A DNA stretch of 64,000 nucleotides from Tepidamorphaceae bacterium (lineage in GTDB: Bacteria > Pseudomonadota > Alphaproteobacteria > Rhizobiales > Tepidamorphaceae), in the NCBI GenBank assembly GCA_028279445.1, contig JANQNT010000022.1:124001-188000 (forward strand), given 5' to 3'. The position numbers and the translations under genes were made by a program. Below are positions 34,608 to 44,332 of this stretch, one piece after another (positions within the stretch are counted from its first letter, which is position 1; every line of letters begins with the position of its first letter). A model generated the notes under the pieces. It did not search any database. It worked only from the letters and a program-made list of their open reading frames with translations, and was not told the origin of the DNA.

Positions 34608-36281
34608 TCACATGTTCGGATAGTTAGGGCCGCCGCTTCCCTCTGGCACCGTCCAGTTGATGTTCTGGTTCGGGTCCTTGATGTCGCATGTCTTGCAGTG
34701 CACGCAATTCTGCGCGTTGATGACGAAGGAAGGGTTACCCTCCTCCACCCCGGTCCATTCGTAGACACCGGCCGGACAATAGCGGTTCGACGGCCCGGCG
34801 AAGACATCCAGTTCGCTGGCCCTCTGCAGCTCCGCATCGGCGAGCTTGAGATGCACCGGCTGGTCTTCCTCATGATTGGTGGCCGACAGGAACACCGATG
34901 ACAGCTTGTCGAAGCTGACCACCCCATCGGGCCTGGGATAGTCGATCTTCGGGCACTTCGCCGCCGGCTGAAGCGTGGCGTGGTCGGGCTTGCCGTGGGA
35001 CAGGGTGCCGAACAGCGAGAAGCCCAGCGTGTTGGTCCACATGTCGAGGCCACCGAGCATGACGCCACCGATGGTGCCGAGCTTCGACCACATCGGCTTG
35101 ACGTTGCGCACCGTCTTGAGATCCCGGCCGATGTCACTTGTCCGCCAGCCCTGCTCGTAGCCCGCGATCTCGTCGTTGGCACGCCCCTCGCCGAGTGCCG
35201 CCACCACGTGCTCGGCCGCCAGCATGCCCGACAGCATCGCGTTATGACTGCCCTTGATGCGCGGCACGTTGACCATGCCCGCCGAGCAGCCGATCAGCGC
35301 GCCGCCGGGGAATGTCAGCTTGGGCACCGACTGCCAGCCGCCCTCGGTGATGGCGCGCGCGCCATAGGAAATCCGCTTGCCGCCCTCGAATGTCGGCCGG
35401 ATCGCCGGATGCGTCTTGAAGCGCTGGAACTCGTCGAAGGGGGACAGATGCGGGTTGGTGTAATTGAGGTGCACCACGAAACCGACGGCCACCTGATTGT
35501 CTTCCAGGTGATACAGGAACGAACCGCCGCCGGTCTTCATGTCGAGCGGCCAGCCGAAGGAGTGCTGCACCAGTCCGGGCCGGTGCCTGTCGGGATCGAT
35601 CTGCCAGAGCTCCTTCAGTCCGATGCCGAATTTCGGCGGCTCGCGCCCCTCGTCGAGGCCGAACCTGGCGATCAGCATCTTGGCCAGCGAACCGCGCACG
35701 CCCTCGCCGATCAGCGTGTATTTGGCGTGCAGTTCCATGCCGCGCATGAAATTCGCCGTCGGCTCGCCGTCGCGCCCGATACCCATGTCGCCGGTGGCCA
35801 CGCCCTTCACCGCGCCGTTGTCGTCATAGAGCACTTCGGCTGCCGCGAAACCGGGAAACACCTCAACGCCGAGGCCTTCCGCCTTCTCCGCCAACCACCG
35901 GCAGACATTGCCGAGGCTGACCACGTAGTTGCCGTGGTTGTTCATCAGCGGCGGCATCATGAAGTTGGGCAGCCGCACACTCCCCGCCGGCCCGAGGAAC
36001 AGGAACTGATCCTCCGTCACCGGCGTCTTGATCGGCGTGTCCTCGTCGCGCCATTCCGGCAGCAGCCGGTCGAGGCCGATCGGATCGATGACGGCGCCGG
36101 ACAGGATATGCGCCCCGACCTCGGAGCCCTTTTCCAGCACCACGACGGAGATGTCCTCGCCGCGTTCGGCGGCAAGCTGGCGGATGCGGATCGCCGCCGC
36201 CAGGCCAGCCGGCCCCGCACCTATGATCACGACATCGACATCCATCGCTTCGCGAGGCGGCAGTTCGCCGTTGGCGGTCAT
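34608..36281 (-). CDS. Electron transfer flavoprotein-ubiquinone oxidoreductase
   Basis: A 557-residue ETF-QO passing electrons from acyl-CoA dehydrogenases via ETF to ubiquinone at the inner membrane. FAD site VVIIGAGPAGLAAAIRI (about 14-30), LEKGSEVGAHILSGAVIDP, and the C-terminal 4Fe-4S ferredoxin-like domain with cysteines in YCPAGVYEW (about 497) and NAQNCVHCKTCDIKDP (about 523-531). It accepts electrons for the acyl-CoA dehydrogenase at 13.7 kb. Divergent from the uracil-DNA glycosylase gene across 217 bp. Confidence 0.96.
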   Translation of the reverse strand: MTANGELPPREAMDVDVVIIGAGPAGLAAAIRIRQLAAERGEDISVVVLEKGSEVGAHILSGAVIDPIGLDRLLPEWRDEDTPIKTPVTEDQFLFLGPAGSVRLPNFMMPPLMNNHGNYVVSLGNVCRWLAEKAEGLGVEVFPGFAAAEVLYDDNGAVKGVATGDMGIGRDGEPTANFMRGMELHAKYTLIGEGVRGSLAKMLIARFGLDEGREPPKFGIGLKELWQIDPDRHRPGLVQHSFGWPLDMKTGGGSFLYHLEDNQVAVGFVVHLNYTNPHLSPFDEFQRFKTHPAIRPTFEGGKRISYGARAITEGGWQSVPKLTFPGGALIGCSAGMVNVPRIKGSHNAMLSGMLAAEHVVAALGEGRANDEIAGYEQGWRTSDIGRDLKTVRNVKPMWSKLGTIGGVMLGGLDMWTNTLGFSLFGTLSHGKPDHATLQPAAKCPKIDYPRPDGVVSFDKLSSVFLSATNHEEDQPVHLKLADAELQRASELDVFAGPSNRYCPAGVYEWTGVEEGNPSFVINAQNCVHCKTCDIKDPNQNINWTVPEGSGGPNYPNM

Positions 36282-36498
36282 GGTCGATGGTCTCCTGCTT
36301 CGGCCCCGTTGTGGGGATGGGCCTGTACCCGGTTTCGTTGCAATACCCGCTGCTTGTCAAGCGTGACGGCGCGGCGAACCGGCGAACCGCGGATGGTGAT
36401 ACTCCGGTATTTCCACCGCAGACACGGTTCCATGCGCGCCCGATCCGGCGTTATCATCGACATGCCGACCGCTCGCCGACGCAGCAGAAGACCCGCCA

Positions 36499-37308
36499 AT
36501 GCCCGCACCCGCAAATGACCGCCGCCGCGCCGCCGCCACGCTGATCGACTATCATGCGGGTCTCGGCGTCGACGTGGCCGTGACCGACATGCCGGCGGAC
36601 CGCTTCAACGAGGCGCCGCCTCCACCACAAGCAACACTGGCGGAACCGACGCGCGCCGCACCAACGCCGTCCGCGCCGGCCGAAGCGACCACCGCACACA
36701 CCGAGGCGGACGGCGCCGAGACGCTCGACGAATTGCGTGCCGCGCTCGAGACCTTCGATGGCTGCGCGCTGAAGGCGACCGCGACGAACCTGTGCTTCGC
36801 CGACGGCAATCCTGAAGCCCGCCTGATGTTCGTCGGCGAGGCGCCAGGCCGCGACGAGGATCTGCAGGGCAAGCCGTTCGTGGGTCGTGCCGGGCAGCTT
36901 CTCGACCGCATTCTGGCGGCGATCGATCTGGATCGTACCGGCTGCTACATCGCCAACACCGTCTATTGGCGCCCGCCCGGCAATCGCAATCCGAACCCGG
37001 AGGAGATGCTGGCCTGCCGGCCCTTCATCCGCCGCCAGATCGAGCTGATGGACCCGGACGTGCTGGTGTTCCTCGGCGGCGTCGCGGCCAAGGAGATGCT
37101 GGAGACCCGCGACGGCATCCTCAAGCTGCGCGGGCGCTGGCGCACCTTCGATACCGGCAAGCGCGTCGTGCCCGCCATGGCGACGCTGCACCCGGCCTAC
37201 CTGCTGCGCCAGCCTGGCCAGAAGAAGCTCGCCTGGAAGGACTTTCGCGCCATCCGCGACAAACTGGCCGAAACCGCCGGAACCAACGGCGCCGCGACCG
37301 CAAGCTGA
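36499..37308 (+). CDS. Uracil-DNA glycosylase, family 4-like
   Basis: A 269-residue protein; residues 1-75 are an Ala/Pro-rich variable leader. The glycosylase domain has [30 protein letters not shown] (about 111-140; motif GEAPG with catalytic Asp/Glu region), [11 protein letters not shown] and [12 protein letters not shown] (about 233-244). It excises uracil from DNA. In iron-sulfur family 4 enzymes four cysteines bind a 4Fe-4S cluster; here the first pair is [14 protein letters not shown] rather than CxxC, and the third is replaced by Trp (YWRPP), so the cluster is probably absent. It precedes moaB by 14 bp. Confidence 0.9.
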   Translation: MPAPANDRRRAAATLIDYHAGLGVDVAVTDMPADRFNEAPPPPQATLAEPTRAAPTPSAPAEATTAHTEADGAETLDELRAALETFDGCALKATATNLCFADGNPEARLMFVGEAPGRDEDLQGKPFVGRAGQLLDRILAAIDLDRTGCYIANTVYWRPPGNRNPNPEEMLACRPFIRRQIELMDPDVLVFLGGVAAKEMLETRDGILKLRGRWRTFDTGKRVVPAMATLHPAYLLRQPGQKKLAWKDFRAIRDKLAETAGTNGAATAS

Positions 37309-37322
37309 GTAACAGGACACTC

Positions 37323-37877
37323 ATGACACGCATCGACGAATCCCGCCCCTTCATCCCCGTCGCCTTCGCGGTGCTGACGGTCTCCGACACCCGCTCGCTG
37401 GAAGAAGACCGGTCGGGAAGTACACTTGCCGCGCGCATCGAGGCTGCCGGTCACACACTCGCCGAGCGCGCCATCATCACCGACGACGCGGACAAGATCG
37501 CCGCCCAGATCTCGCAATGGACGGCGCGCGAGAATATCGATGCGGTGATCACCACCGGCGGCACCGGCTTCACCGGCCGGGATGTGACGCCGGAGGCTGT
37601 CGAGCCGCTGTTCGACAAGCGCATGGAGGGCTTCTCCGCGCTATTCCACGAACTGTCGGCGAAGAAAATCGGCACCTCGACGGTGCAGAGCCGGGCCACC
37701 GCGGGGCTGGTCGGCACCACCTTCGTCTTCGTGCTGCCCGGCTCGCCCGGCGCCTGCAAGGATGCCTGGGACGGCATCCTCAAGCCCCAGTTCGACTACC
37801 GCCATCAGCCCTGCAATTTCGTGGAGATCATGCCGCGGCTGGACGAGCATCTGAAACGCGGCAAGCTACGGGCCTAA
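37323..37877 (+). CDS. moaB: Molybdenum cofactor biosynthesis protein B
   Basis: A 184-residue MoaB/Mog-fold protein. VAFAVLTVSDTRSLEEDRSG at the N-terminus, DAVITTGGTGFTGRDVTPEAV (about 73-93; MPT-binding loop) and the C-terminal LPGSPGACKDAWDGILKPQ match MoaB, which adenylates molybdopterin or is a structural homologue of Mog. It is in the same direction as the glycosylase gene and ends 4 bp inside the convergent DUF2064 gene. Confidence 0.93.
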   Translation: MTRIDESRPFIPVAFAVLTVSDTRSLEEDRSGSTLAARIEAAGHTLAERAIITDDADKIAAQISQWTARENIDAVITTGGTGFTGRDVTPEAVEPLFDKRMEGFSALFHELSAKKIGTSTVQSRATAGLVGTTFVFVLPGSPGACKDAWDGILKPQFDYRHQPCNFVEIMPRLDEHLKRGKLRA

Positions 37878-38470
37878 CCTTTAGCCCGCCGCCAGTCCGC
37901 ATACGCGTCTTCGTCATCAACATCGGTGAGTTCGTCCGCGCGGGCCACCCGCCCGCTCGGCAGCCTCGCCAGCGTATCCTCGAGCGCATGCTCGGTGGAC
38001 CAGCGCACGCCTTTAAACAGCTCCGGCGGACGCAGTCCGCCGACAAGCCCGATGCACCAGTAGCCGCCATCGCCGGAGGGGCCGAGCACCGCGCCGTGGC
38101 GCTCGGCGAGAGAGAACGCGCGCGCCACGTGACGGGGCATCATGCCGGGGATGTCCGCGCCGACAATCAGCACCGTGTCGTATGGGAAAGCCCCGAAAGC
38201 TCTTGCCATGCGATCGCCCAGTGTCCCGTCACCTTGAGGCATGCGATCGCCATCGGGCAGCAGCATCGAGGTGACCGCCGTATCCGGCGCCACCGCGACA
38301 ATTGTCTGCCAGCGCGCATCGGCCGACATGCGCCTGACCAGCCTCTCCAGCGCCACCCGCTGGAACCGCGTCGCCGCGACCGCGCCCACGAAGCGCCCCA
38401 GCCGCGATTTGACGCGGCCCATGCGCGGTTCCTTGGCCATGATGACGAGACGGCGCGCCCGGCCGGGCAT
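37874..38470 (-). CDS. TIGR04282/DUF2064 glycosyltransferase-like protein
   Basis: A 198-residue nucleotidyl/glycosyltransferase-like protein: LVIMAKEPRMGRVKSRLGRFVG at the start, VLIVGADIPGMMPRHVARAFSLAERHGAVLGPSGDGGYWCIGL in the middle (about 98-140), as in the DUF2064 family. It is 8 bp downstream of the TIGR04283-type glycosyltransferase gene, and the two families are usually neighbours, acting in an unknown glycan or cofactor modification. Its 3' end overlaps moaB by 4 bp. Confidence 0.9.
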   Translation of the reverse strand: MPGRARRLVIMAKEPRMGRVKSRLGRFVGAVAATRFQRVALERLVRRMSADARWQTIVAVAPDTAVTSMLLPDGDRMPQGDGTLGDRMARAFGAFPYDTVLIVGADIPGMMPRHVARAFSLAERHGAVLGPSGDGGYWCIGLVGGLRPPELFKGVRWSTEHALEDTLARLPSGRVARADELTDVDDEDAYADWRRAKG

Positions 38471-38478
38471 CGGCGATA

Positions 38479-39168
38479 TCAGCCGTAGATACGGGAGATG
38501 ACGCGCGGCGGAATGCCGGCGAAGTAGAGCGTCAGGCAGCCCAGATTGCGCATCGAGCGGCGCAGATAGCCGTCTTCCCGGTAGCGCTTGGCACTGGTCA
38601 CCGCGCCGGAGCGCAGCATGGTCAGCCGGCCACGGCCGATGCGCCGCACCAGATCGACGTCTTCCATCAGCTCCATCTCGCGATAGCCGCCGAGCTCGCG
38701 ATAGAGCTGGCGCGAGATGATCAGCCCCTGATCGCCATAGGGCAGCGCGAACAGCGCGCAGCGCAGGCCCACCATGCGCTCAAGCCAACGCGCCCGGCCA
38801 CCGAAATCGTCGAGCCGGAAGGCGAAAGCCGCCGCATGGTGCTCCGCCGAGGCGTCCGCCTTCTCCATGAACGAGCGCGCCTCGATATGCCAGCCCTTCT
38901 CCAGCACCGTGTCCGCATGCAGGAACATCAGCCAGCCGCCCCGGCTCGCCGTCCTGGCACCAGCGGCAAGCTGCTGGCCGCGCCCGCGCGGCGCCTGGAC
39001 GATCTCGCAGCCCATCTCGTCGGCGATGGTCGGGCCAAGATCGGTGGAGCCGCAATCTGCGACGATAACTTCGCTGACGACGCCGTCAGCCGCCGCCGGC
39101 ACCAGCGCCGACAGGCTCGCCGGCAGGCTGCGCTCCGCGTTCAGGGTGGGGATCACGACACTCAACAT
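38479..39168 (-). CDS. Family 2 glycosyltransferase, TIGR04283 type
   Basis: A 229-residue GT2 enzyme: SVVIPTLNAERSLPASLSAL, VIVADCGSTDLGPTIADEMGC, APRGRGQQLAAGA and WLMFLHADTVLEKG (DxD-like HAD), ending with MEDVDLVRRIGRGRLTMLRSGAVTSAKRYREDG. There is a C-terminal hydrophobic stretch but no clear span. It pairs with the DUF2064 gene downstream. The acceptor is unknown. Confidence 0.92.
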   Translation of the reverse strand: MLSVVIPTLNAERSLPASLSALVPAAADGVVSEVIVADCGSTDLGPTIADEMGCEIVQAPRGRGQQLAAGARTASRGGWLMFLHADTVLEKGWHIEARSFMEKADASAEHHAAAFAFRLDDFGGRARWLERMVGLRCALFALPYGDQGLIISRQLYRELGGYREMELMEDVDLVRRIGRGRLTMLRSGAVTSAKRYREDGYLRRSMRNLGCLTLYFAGIPPRVISRIYG

Positions 39169-39251
39169 GGCGCCAGCTTATAGCATGATGTTGCAGTGCA
39201 CAAAAACCCCGTCCGACCGTCATAAGCGGCAGCATCTTGTTCCGGCTGTAT

Positions 39252-39266
39252 GTTCCTGTTATGTTC
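39252..39266 (+). promoter_or_regulatory. Candidate LexA (SOS) box GTTC-N7-GTTC
   Basis: GTTC at 39252-39255, seven bases, GTTC at 39263-39266: an exact match to the alphaproteobacterial LexA consensus, as the direct repeat ATGTTC-N5-ATGTTC. It lies 6 bp before the chosen start of the radical SAM gene, so if the gene is transcribed from just upstream, LexA would block it. An 8-base specific pattern is expected a few times by chance in this window, so placement is the main argument. Confidence 0.5.
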
Positions 39267-39272
39267 TCATTC

Positions 39273-40418
39273 ATGCAAGGCGATTCGCTGAAATCCGGAG
39301 ATCATGGCCGCGCCGGCGCACGGTCGCGTCTGGTATCCGCCCGTTCGGATCTCTTACGGCCCGACCAGCGGCGCGGCCGTGGCAGCGCCACCAACACGAG
39401 CGGGCGCTACGAGCGTTTCACGCTGGAAAGCCTCGACGATGGCTGGGGTAGTCTCGACGCGTTGCCGGGGCTTAAGACCGAGGTCAGCATCGAGACGCCA
39501 CGCAGCATCATCACGCGCAACACCTCACCCGACATTTCCTTCGACCGCTCGATCAATCCCTATCGCGGTTGCGAGCACGGCTGCTCGTACTGTTTCGCAC
39601 GCCCTACGCACGCTTATCTGGGTCTGTCGCCGGGCCTCGACTTCGAGACCAGGCTGTTCGCCAAGCCGAATGCGGCCGCACTGCTCGAGAAAGAGCTTGC
39701 CGCCCCCAACTACACGCCGCGCACCATCGCCATGGGCACCAATACCGATCCCTATCAACCGATCGAACGCACCCACCGCATCACGCGGTCGGTTCTGGAG
39801 GTGCTGGAGCGCTGCAACCATCCGGTCGGCATCGTCACCAAATCGCATCTGGTGACCCGCGACATCGACCTGCTCGCACCCATGGCCGGGAAGGGGCTGG
39901 TCAAGGTGGCGCTGTCGGTGACCACGCTGGACCGCACGCTCAGCCGGCAGATGGAGCCGCGCGCGGCGACGCCGGAACGCCGGCTCGAGGCGATCACCCG
40001 GTTGACGGAAGCCGGCATCCCCACGGCTGTCATGGTGGCCCCGATCGTTCCCGGCCTGAACGACAGCGAGATCGAGTCGATCCTCTCGGCGGCCTCGGCT
40101 GCCGGCGCCAGCGAGGCCGGGTACGTCATGCTCAGGCTGCCGCTTGAGGTGCGCGACCTGTTCCGCGACTGGCTGCACTGCAATGTGCCCGACCGGGCCG
40201 AGCGGGTGTTCTCGCTGATCCGCCAGATGCGCGGCGGCAAGGACTACGACGCCGACTACGGCCAGCGCATGCGCGGCACCGGCCCGCTCGCCTGGTCCAT
40301 CGGCCGGCGCTTCGAGATCGCCGCGCAGAAGAACCGGCTCAACCGGGAGCGGCTCAAGCTACGCACCGATCTGTTCGAGAAACCGCTCGCGCGCGGCGAT
40401 CAACTGGCTTTGTTCTGA
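39273..40418 (+). CDS. PA0069 family radical SAM protein (SplB-like)
   Basis: A 381-residue radical SAM enzyme. The cluster motif is GCEHGCSYCFARPTH (CxxxCxxC, about 99-107), preceded by SFDRSINPYRGC, and followed by TDPYQPIERTHRITRSVLEVLERCNHPVGIVTKSHLVTRD, the classical pattern of the SplB-related (COG1533) group. These resemble spore photoproduct lyase, but no defined reaction is known for the PA0069 branch. The start is uncertain: ATG at 39273 or an in-frame ATG at 39261; a TTG at 39237 is also in frame. Confidence 0.9.
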   Translation: MQGDSLKSGDHGRAGARSRLVSARSDLLRPDQRRGRGSATNTSGRYERFTLESLDDGWGSLDALPGLKTEVSIETPRSIITRNTSPDISFDRSINPYRGCEHGCSYCFARPTHAYLGLSPGLDFETRLFAKPNAAALLEKELAAPNYTPRTIAMGTNTDPYQPIERTHRITRSVLEVLERCNHPVGIVTKSHLVTRDIDLLAPMAGKGLVKVALSVTTLDRTLSRQMEPRAATPERRLEAITRLTEAGIPTAVMVAPIVPGLNDSEIESILSAASAAGASEAGYVMLRLPLEVRDLFRDWLHCNVPDRAERVFSLIRQMRGGKDYDADYGQRMRGTGPLAWSIGRRFEIAAQKNRLNRERLKLRTDLFEKPLARGDQLALF

Positions 40419-40424
40419 GCTGCA

Positions 40425-40497
40425 CCAGCCCGCTCCCCCAGCCCAACCACCCCAAGGGTACCCTCGATAGGGTGGTTGGGCTGGGGGAGCGGGCTGG
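40425..40497. repeat. Long palindrome repeat, second full copy (inverted)
   Basis: A 28-bp perfect stem (40425-40452 with 40470-40497) with a 17-nt loop. The arms match the 7707-7779 element except for a G/C to A/T pair exchanged on both arms. The loop sequence reads as the reverse complement of the other copy's loop with one mismatch, so this copy is inverted. It lies between the radical SAM gene and rnhB, both plus strand; a structured spacer between co-directional genes. Confidence 0.8.
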
Positions 40498-40556
40498 AAC
40501 CGATGGAGAAAACTAACAACCTTGCGCTCACTCGGCGATTCTGGCGCATTCGGTTT

Positions 40557-41219
40557 ATGGCCCGCCATCTCAGCACTCCCGACACCTCCCGCGACCTGTT
40601 CCGCGACATCCGCCGCAAGGGCGATCCCCTGCCCGGCGTCGAGACAGGTCTTGCCGGCGTCGATGAGGCCGGCCGCGGGCCGATCGCGGGGCCGGTGGTC
40701 AGCGCCGCGGTGATCCTCGATCCCGAACGCGTGCCCGAAGGCCTCGACGATTCCAAGGCGCTGTCGGCGCAACGCCGAGACGAACTGTTCGCTCTCATCT
40801 GCGCGCGCGCCGACGTCGCGGTCGCAATCGCCTGCGTTGACCGCATCGCGGTGACAGACATCCGCGCCGCGACGCTGTGGTCGATGACACGGGCCGTCGG
40901 CGCTCTGGCGACACCGCCCGAAACCATCCTCGTGGACGGGCGCGATGTGTTGCCCGGCCGCGAAACCGCGTCGATCGCGGTCATCGGCGGTGATGCGCGC
41001 CATCCCGCGATCGCGGCTGCCTCCATCATCGCCAAGGTGACCCGCGACCGGATCATGTGCAGGGCCGACGACGCGTTCCCCGGCTACGGCTTCGCGAGCC
41101 ATAAGGGCTACGGAACCGCAGCTCACCTTGCCAACTTGCGCCGGCTTGGCCCCTGCCCGCTGCACCGGGTCACCTTCGCGCCGGTCGCACGTCTCCTGCG
41201 GCAACCGCCGCGCGATTAA
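40557..41219 (+). CDS. rnhB: Ribonuclease HII
   Basis: A 220-residue RNase HII that nicks RNA-DNA hybrids and removes single ribonucleotides from DNA. Active-site elements: [22 protein letters not shown] (Asp-Glu, about 35-56), [24 protein letters not shown] (Asp) and [13 protein letters not shown]. The frame is open upstream into the palindrome; MARHLSTPD at 40557 is chosen as the family start, with MEKTNN (40503) as alternative. Its stop overlaps a CtrA-like site in front of ccrM. Confidence 0.94.
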   Translation: MARHLSTPDTSRDLFRDIRRKGDPLPGVETGLAGVDEAGRGPIAGPVVSAAVILDPERVPEGLDDSKALSAQRRDELFALICARADVAVAIACVDRIAVTDIRAATLWSMTRAVGALATPPETILVDGRDVLPGRETASIAVIGGDARHPAIAAASIIAKVTRDRIMCRADDAFPGYGFASHKGYGTAAHLANLRRLGPCPLHRVTFAPVARLLRQPPRD

Positions 41220-41230
41220 GCTCGCCTTTA
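41216..41230 (+). promoter_or_regulatory. Candidate CtrA-type site upstream of ccrM
   Basis: TTAA at 41216-41219, seven bases, TTTA at 41227-41230: one mismatch to the CtrA box TTAA-N7-TTAA, 60 bp before the ccrM start and overlapping the rnhB stop. CtrA controls ccrM in Caulobacter. A possible -10 TATAAA is at 41273-41278. No GANTC site was found in this 71-bp region. Confidence 0.4.
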
Positions 41231-41287
41231 CCACGTGCCCGTAGGCTGACCGTCAGTCAGTTCCGCGTTGCGTATAAAGGTCAGTAG

Positions 41288-42439
<1,152 letters not shown>

Positions 42440-43504
42440 TCAGCCGCCGGCGCCGGATATGCCGGCGTGCGCCAGCACTTTCTTCATCACTGTCGGAAAC
42501 GCTTCGCGGCGCATATCGTCCGGAGCCACCCAGCGCGCGTCACCCGGCGCCTTCGTGCCCGCCGCCACATCGGCGCGATAGACCGTCAGGTCGAGCGCGA
42601 AGTGCGTGAACACATGACGCACGCTGCCGGAAAGCCTGGAGAATTCCGCGTCCAGCGGCGCGGCACTCAAGGCGCCGTCGCAATCGAAATCGCTGCGCCA
42701 CGCGCTGGTCGGCACCTCGCTCATGCCGCCCAGCAACCCCTTTGGCGGGCGTGAACGCACCAGCAATTCGCCGCCCGCGCGGGTGACAACAAAGGCGGCG
42801 CCGGCCCGGCGCGGACGCTCCGCCTTCGCCGCCTTGACCGGTAGCGTGGCCGCGATGCCGCTCTTGAACCCCTCGCAAACGTCATTGACCGGGCACAGCG
42901 CGCAAGCGGGATCGCGCGGCGTGCAGATCGTCGCACCGAGATCCATCAGCGCCTGGGCGAGATCGCCGGGCCGCTCGCTACCGGCAAAGACCTGTGCCTT
43001 CTCGCGCAGCAGCGGCTTGGCGCCCGGCAGCGGCGCATCGATGGCAAACACCCGCGCGGTCACCCGCTCGATGTTGCCGTCGGCGGGCACAATGGGCTCA
43101 TCGAAGGCGATGGCGGCTATTGCGGCGGCGGTATACGGACCGACTCCCGGTAACTGCCGCAATCCGGCGGCCGTATCCGGGAACGCTCCGCCTGCCTCGG
43201 CCACCTGCCGCGCCGCCTTGTGCAGATTGCGCGCCCGCGAATAGTAGCCAAGCCCCGCCCAGGCCGAGAGCACCTCGGAGAGATCGGCGCGCGCCAGGTC
43301 GGTGACCGACGGCCAGCGCGCGGTAAAGGCCTCGAAATAGGGCTTCACCGCCTGCACCGTCGTCTGCTGCAGCATGATCTCGCTGAGCCAGACGCGGTAA
43401 GGATCGTACGGCGCGCCCGGCGGCGCGCGCCAGGGCAGCACGCGCGCATGGCGGTCGTACCAGGCGAGGACGGCGTCACGGGCTTGGTCGTGGGGATGCT
43501 TCAT
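42440..43504 (-). CDS. mutY: A/G-specific adenine glycosylase
   Basis: A 354-residue MutY removing adenine opposite 8-oxoG. WLSEIMLQQTTVQAV (catalytic Glu, about 39-53), helix-hairpin-helix LPGVGPYTAAAIAAIAFDEPIVPADGNIERV (with Asp, about 115-145), 4Fe-4S ligands CTPRDPACALCPVNDVC (about 193-209) and a C-terminal Nudix-like recognition domain (LLVRSRPPKGLLGGMSEVP). It converges on ccrM with no gap and diverges from the DUF721 gene. Confidence 0.96.
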   Translation of the reverse strand: MKHPHDQARDAVLAWYDRHARVLPWRAPPGAPYDPYRVWLSEIMLQQTTVQAVKPYFEAFTARWPSVTDLARADLSEVLSAWAGLGYYSRARNLHKAARQVAEAGGAFPDTAAGLRQLPGVGPYTAAAIAAIAFDEPIVPADGNIERVTARVFAIDAPLPGAKPLLREKAQVFAGSERPGDLAQALMDLGATICTPRDPACALCPVNDVCEGFKSGIAATLPVKAAKAERPRRAGAAFVVTRAGGELLVRSRPPKGLLGGMSEVPTSAWRSDFDCDGALSAAPLDAEFSRLSGSVRHVFTHFALDLTVYRADVAAGTKAPGDARWVAPDDMRREAFPTVMKKVLAHAGISGAGG

Positions 43505-43594
43505 TGACCTGTCCGGGCTGGCACCTGTCCGGGCTGGGGCGATGCACGCGAACCTGATACGATTCGCGCGCCACCGGAGGATGAATCATCTGGC

Positions 43595-44182
43595 ATGAGC
43601 GCCGCGAAAGGCAAATCGATAAGGGACGCGATGTCCGGCGGACAGCCGGTGCGCCGCAGCAAGGGTCCGCGTGCCATCGCCCAGCTTGTACCGGGTCTGA
43701 TCGCGCCGGCGGCGAAACGCTATGGGTTCTCGTCGGCCGATCTGCTGGCGCAATGGACCGAAGTCGCCGGACCGGAGATCGCCGCCCGCTGCACCCCGGA
43801 GAAGATCGCCTGGCCCAGACGCACCGCTGATGACGACACGCAGGCCCCGCCGGCCACGCTGCATCTGCGCAGCCCGCCGCAGCATGCCCTGGAAATCCGC
43901 CACGAGACGAACCTCATCGCCGAGCGTCTCAACGCCTATTTCGGCTACCGCGCCATCGGCCGCGTGGTGGTGCGCCAGACGCTTGCCGGGCCGGTCGAAA
44001 CGCCGCCAACCGGTTTCGGCGAAGTTCCGCAGCCGCCGATCACCAGCACCGATGACGATCCCGCGCTGCTTGGCGTCACCGACGCGGAACTGCGCGGTGC
44101 GCTTGGCGAATTGAAACGCCACGTGGACGCCGCGCGCGACGAAAATCGCGATGACGATCCCGACGGCGACGATGCGACCTGA
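43595..44182 (+). CDS. DUF721 (DciA-like) protein
   Basis: A 195-residue DUF721 protein: VPGLIAPAAKRYGFSSADLLAQWTEVAGPEIAARCTPEKIAW at about 32-73, then a beta region LHLRSPPQHALEIRHETNLIAERLNAYFGYRAIGRVVVRQT. This domain occurs in DciA, the replicative-helicase loader of many bacteria; the N-terminal DciA half fits, and the C-terminal tail is acidic. Whether it loads DnaB here is inference. Confidence 0.85.
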   Translation: MSAAKGKSIRDAMSGGQPVRRSKGPRAIAQLVPGLIAPAAKRYGFSSADLLAQWTEVAGPEIAARCTPEKIAWPRRTADDDTQAPPATLHLRSPPQHALEIRHETNLIAERLNAYFGYRAIGRVVVRQTLAGPVETPPTGFGEVPQPPITSTDDDPALLGVTDAELRGALGELKRHVDAARDENRDDDPDGDDAT

Positions 44183-44268
44183 CGCAAACGTGTCCGCGAA
44201 ATTCTGCGGCACGGCGACACGATGCCGCGCAAAAGCCCGATTTACTGCTAAAACGACGCTTGACTGCG

Positions 44269-44302
44269 GTGCGTCTCATGGCGCATGCGCCATGAGACGC
44301 AC
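44269..44302. repeat. 34-bp perfect palindrome
   Basis: The 34 bases from 44269 to 44302 equal their reverse complement exactly (left arm begins GTGCGTCTCATGG, centre at GCATGC). Read as RNA it folds to a 15-bp stem with a 4-nt loop. It lies in the 150-bp spacer between the DUF721 and DsbA-like genes, 31 bp before the start of the latter. There is no T-run downstream, so an operator, an mRNA stabiliser or a roadblock are more likely than a terminator. Confidence 0.75.
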
Positions 44303-44332
44303 ATCAAGCAAACAACACGGGGGCCAAGCGGG

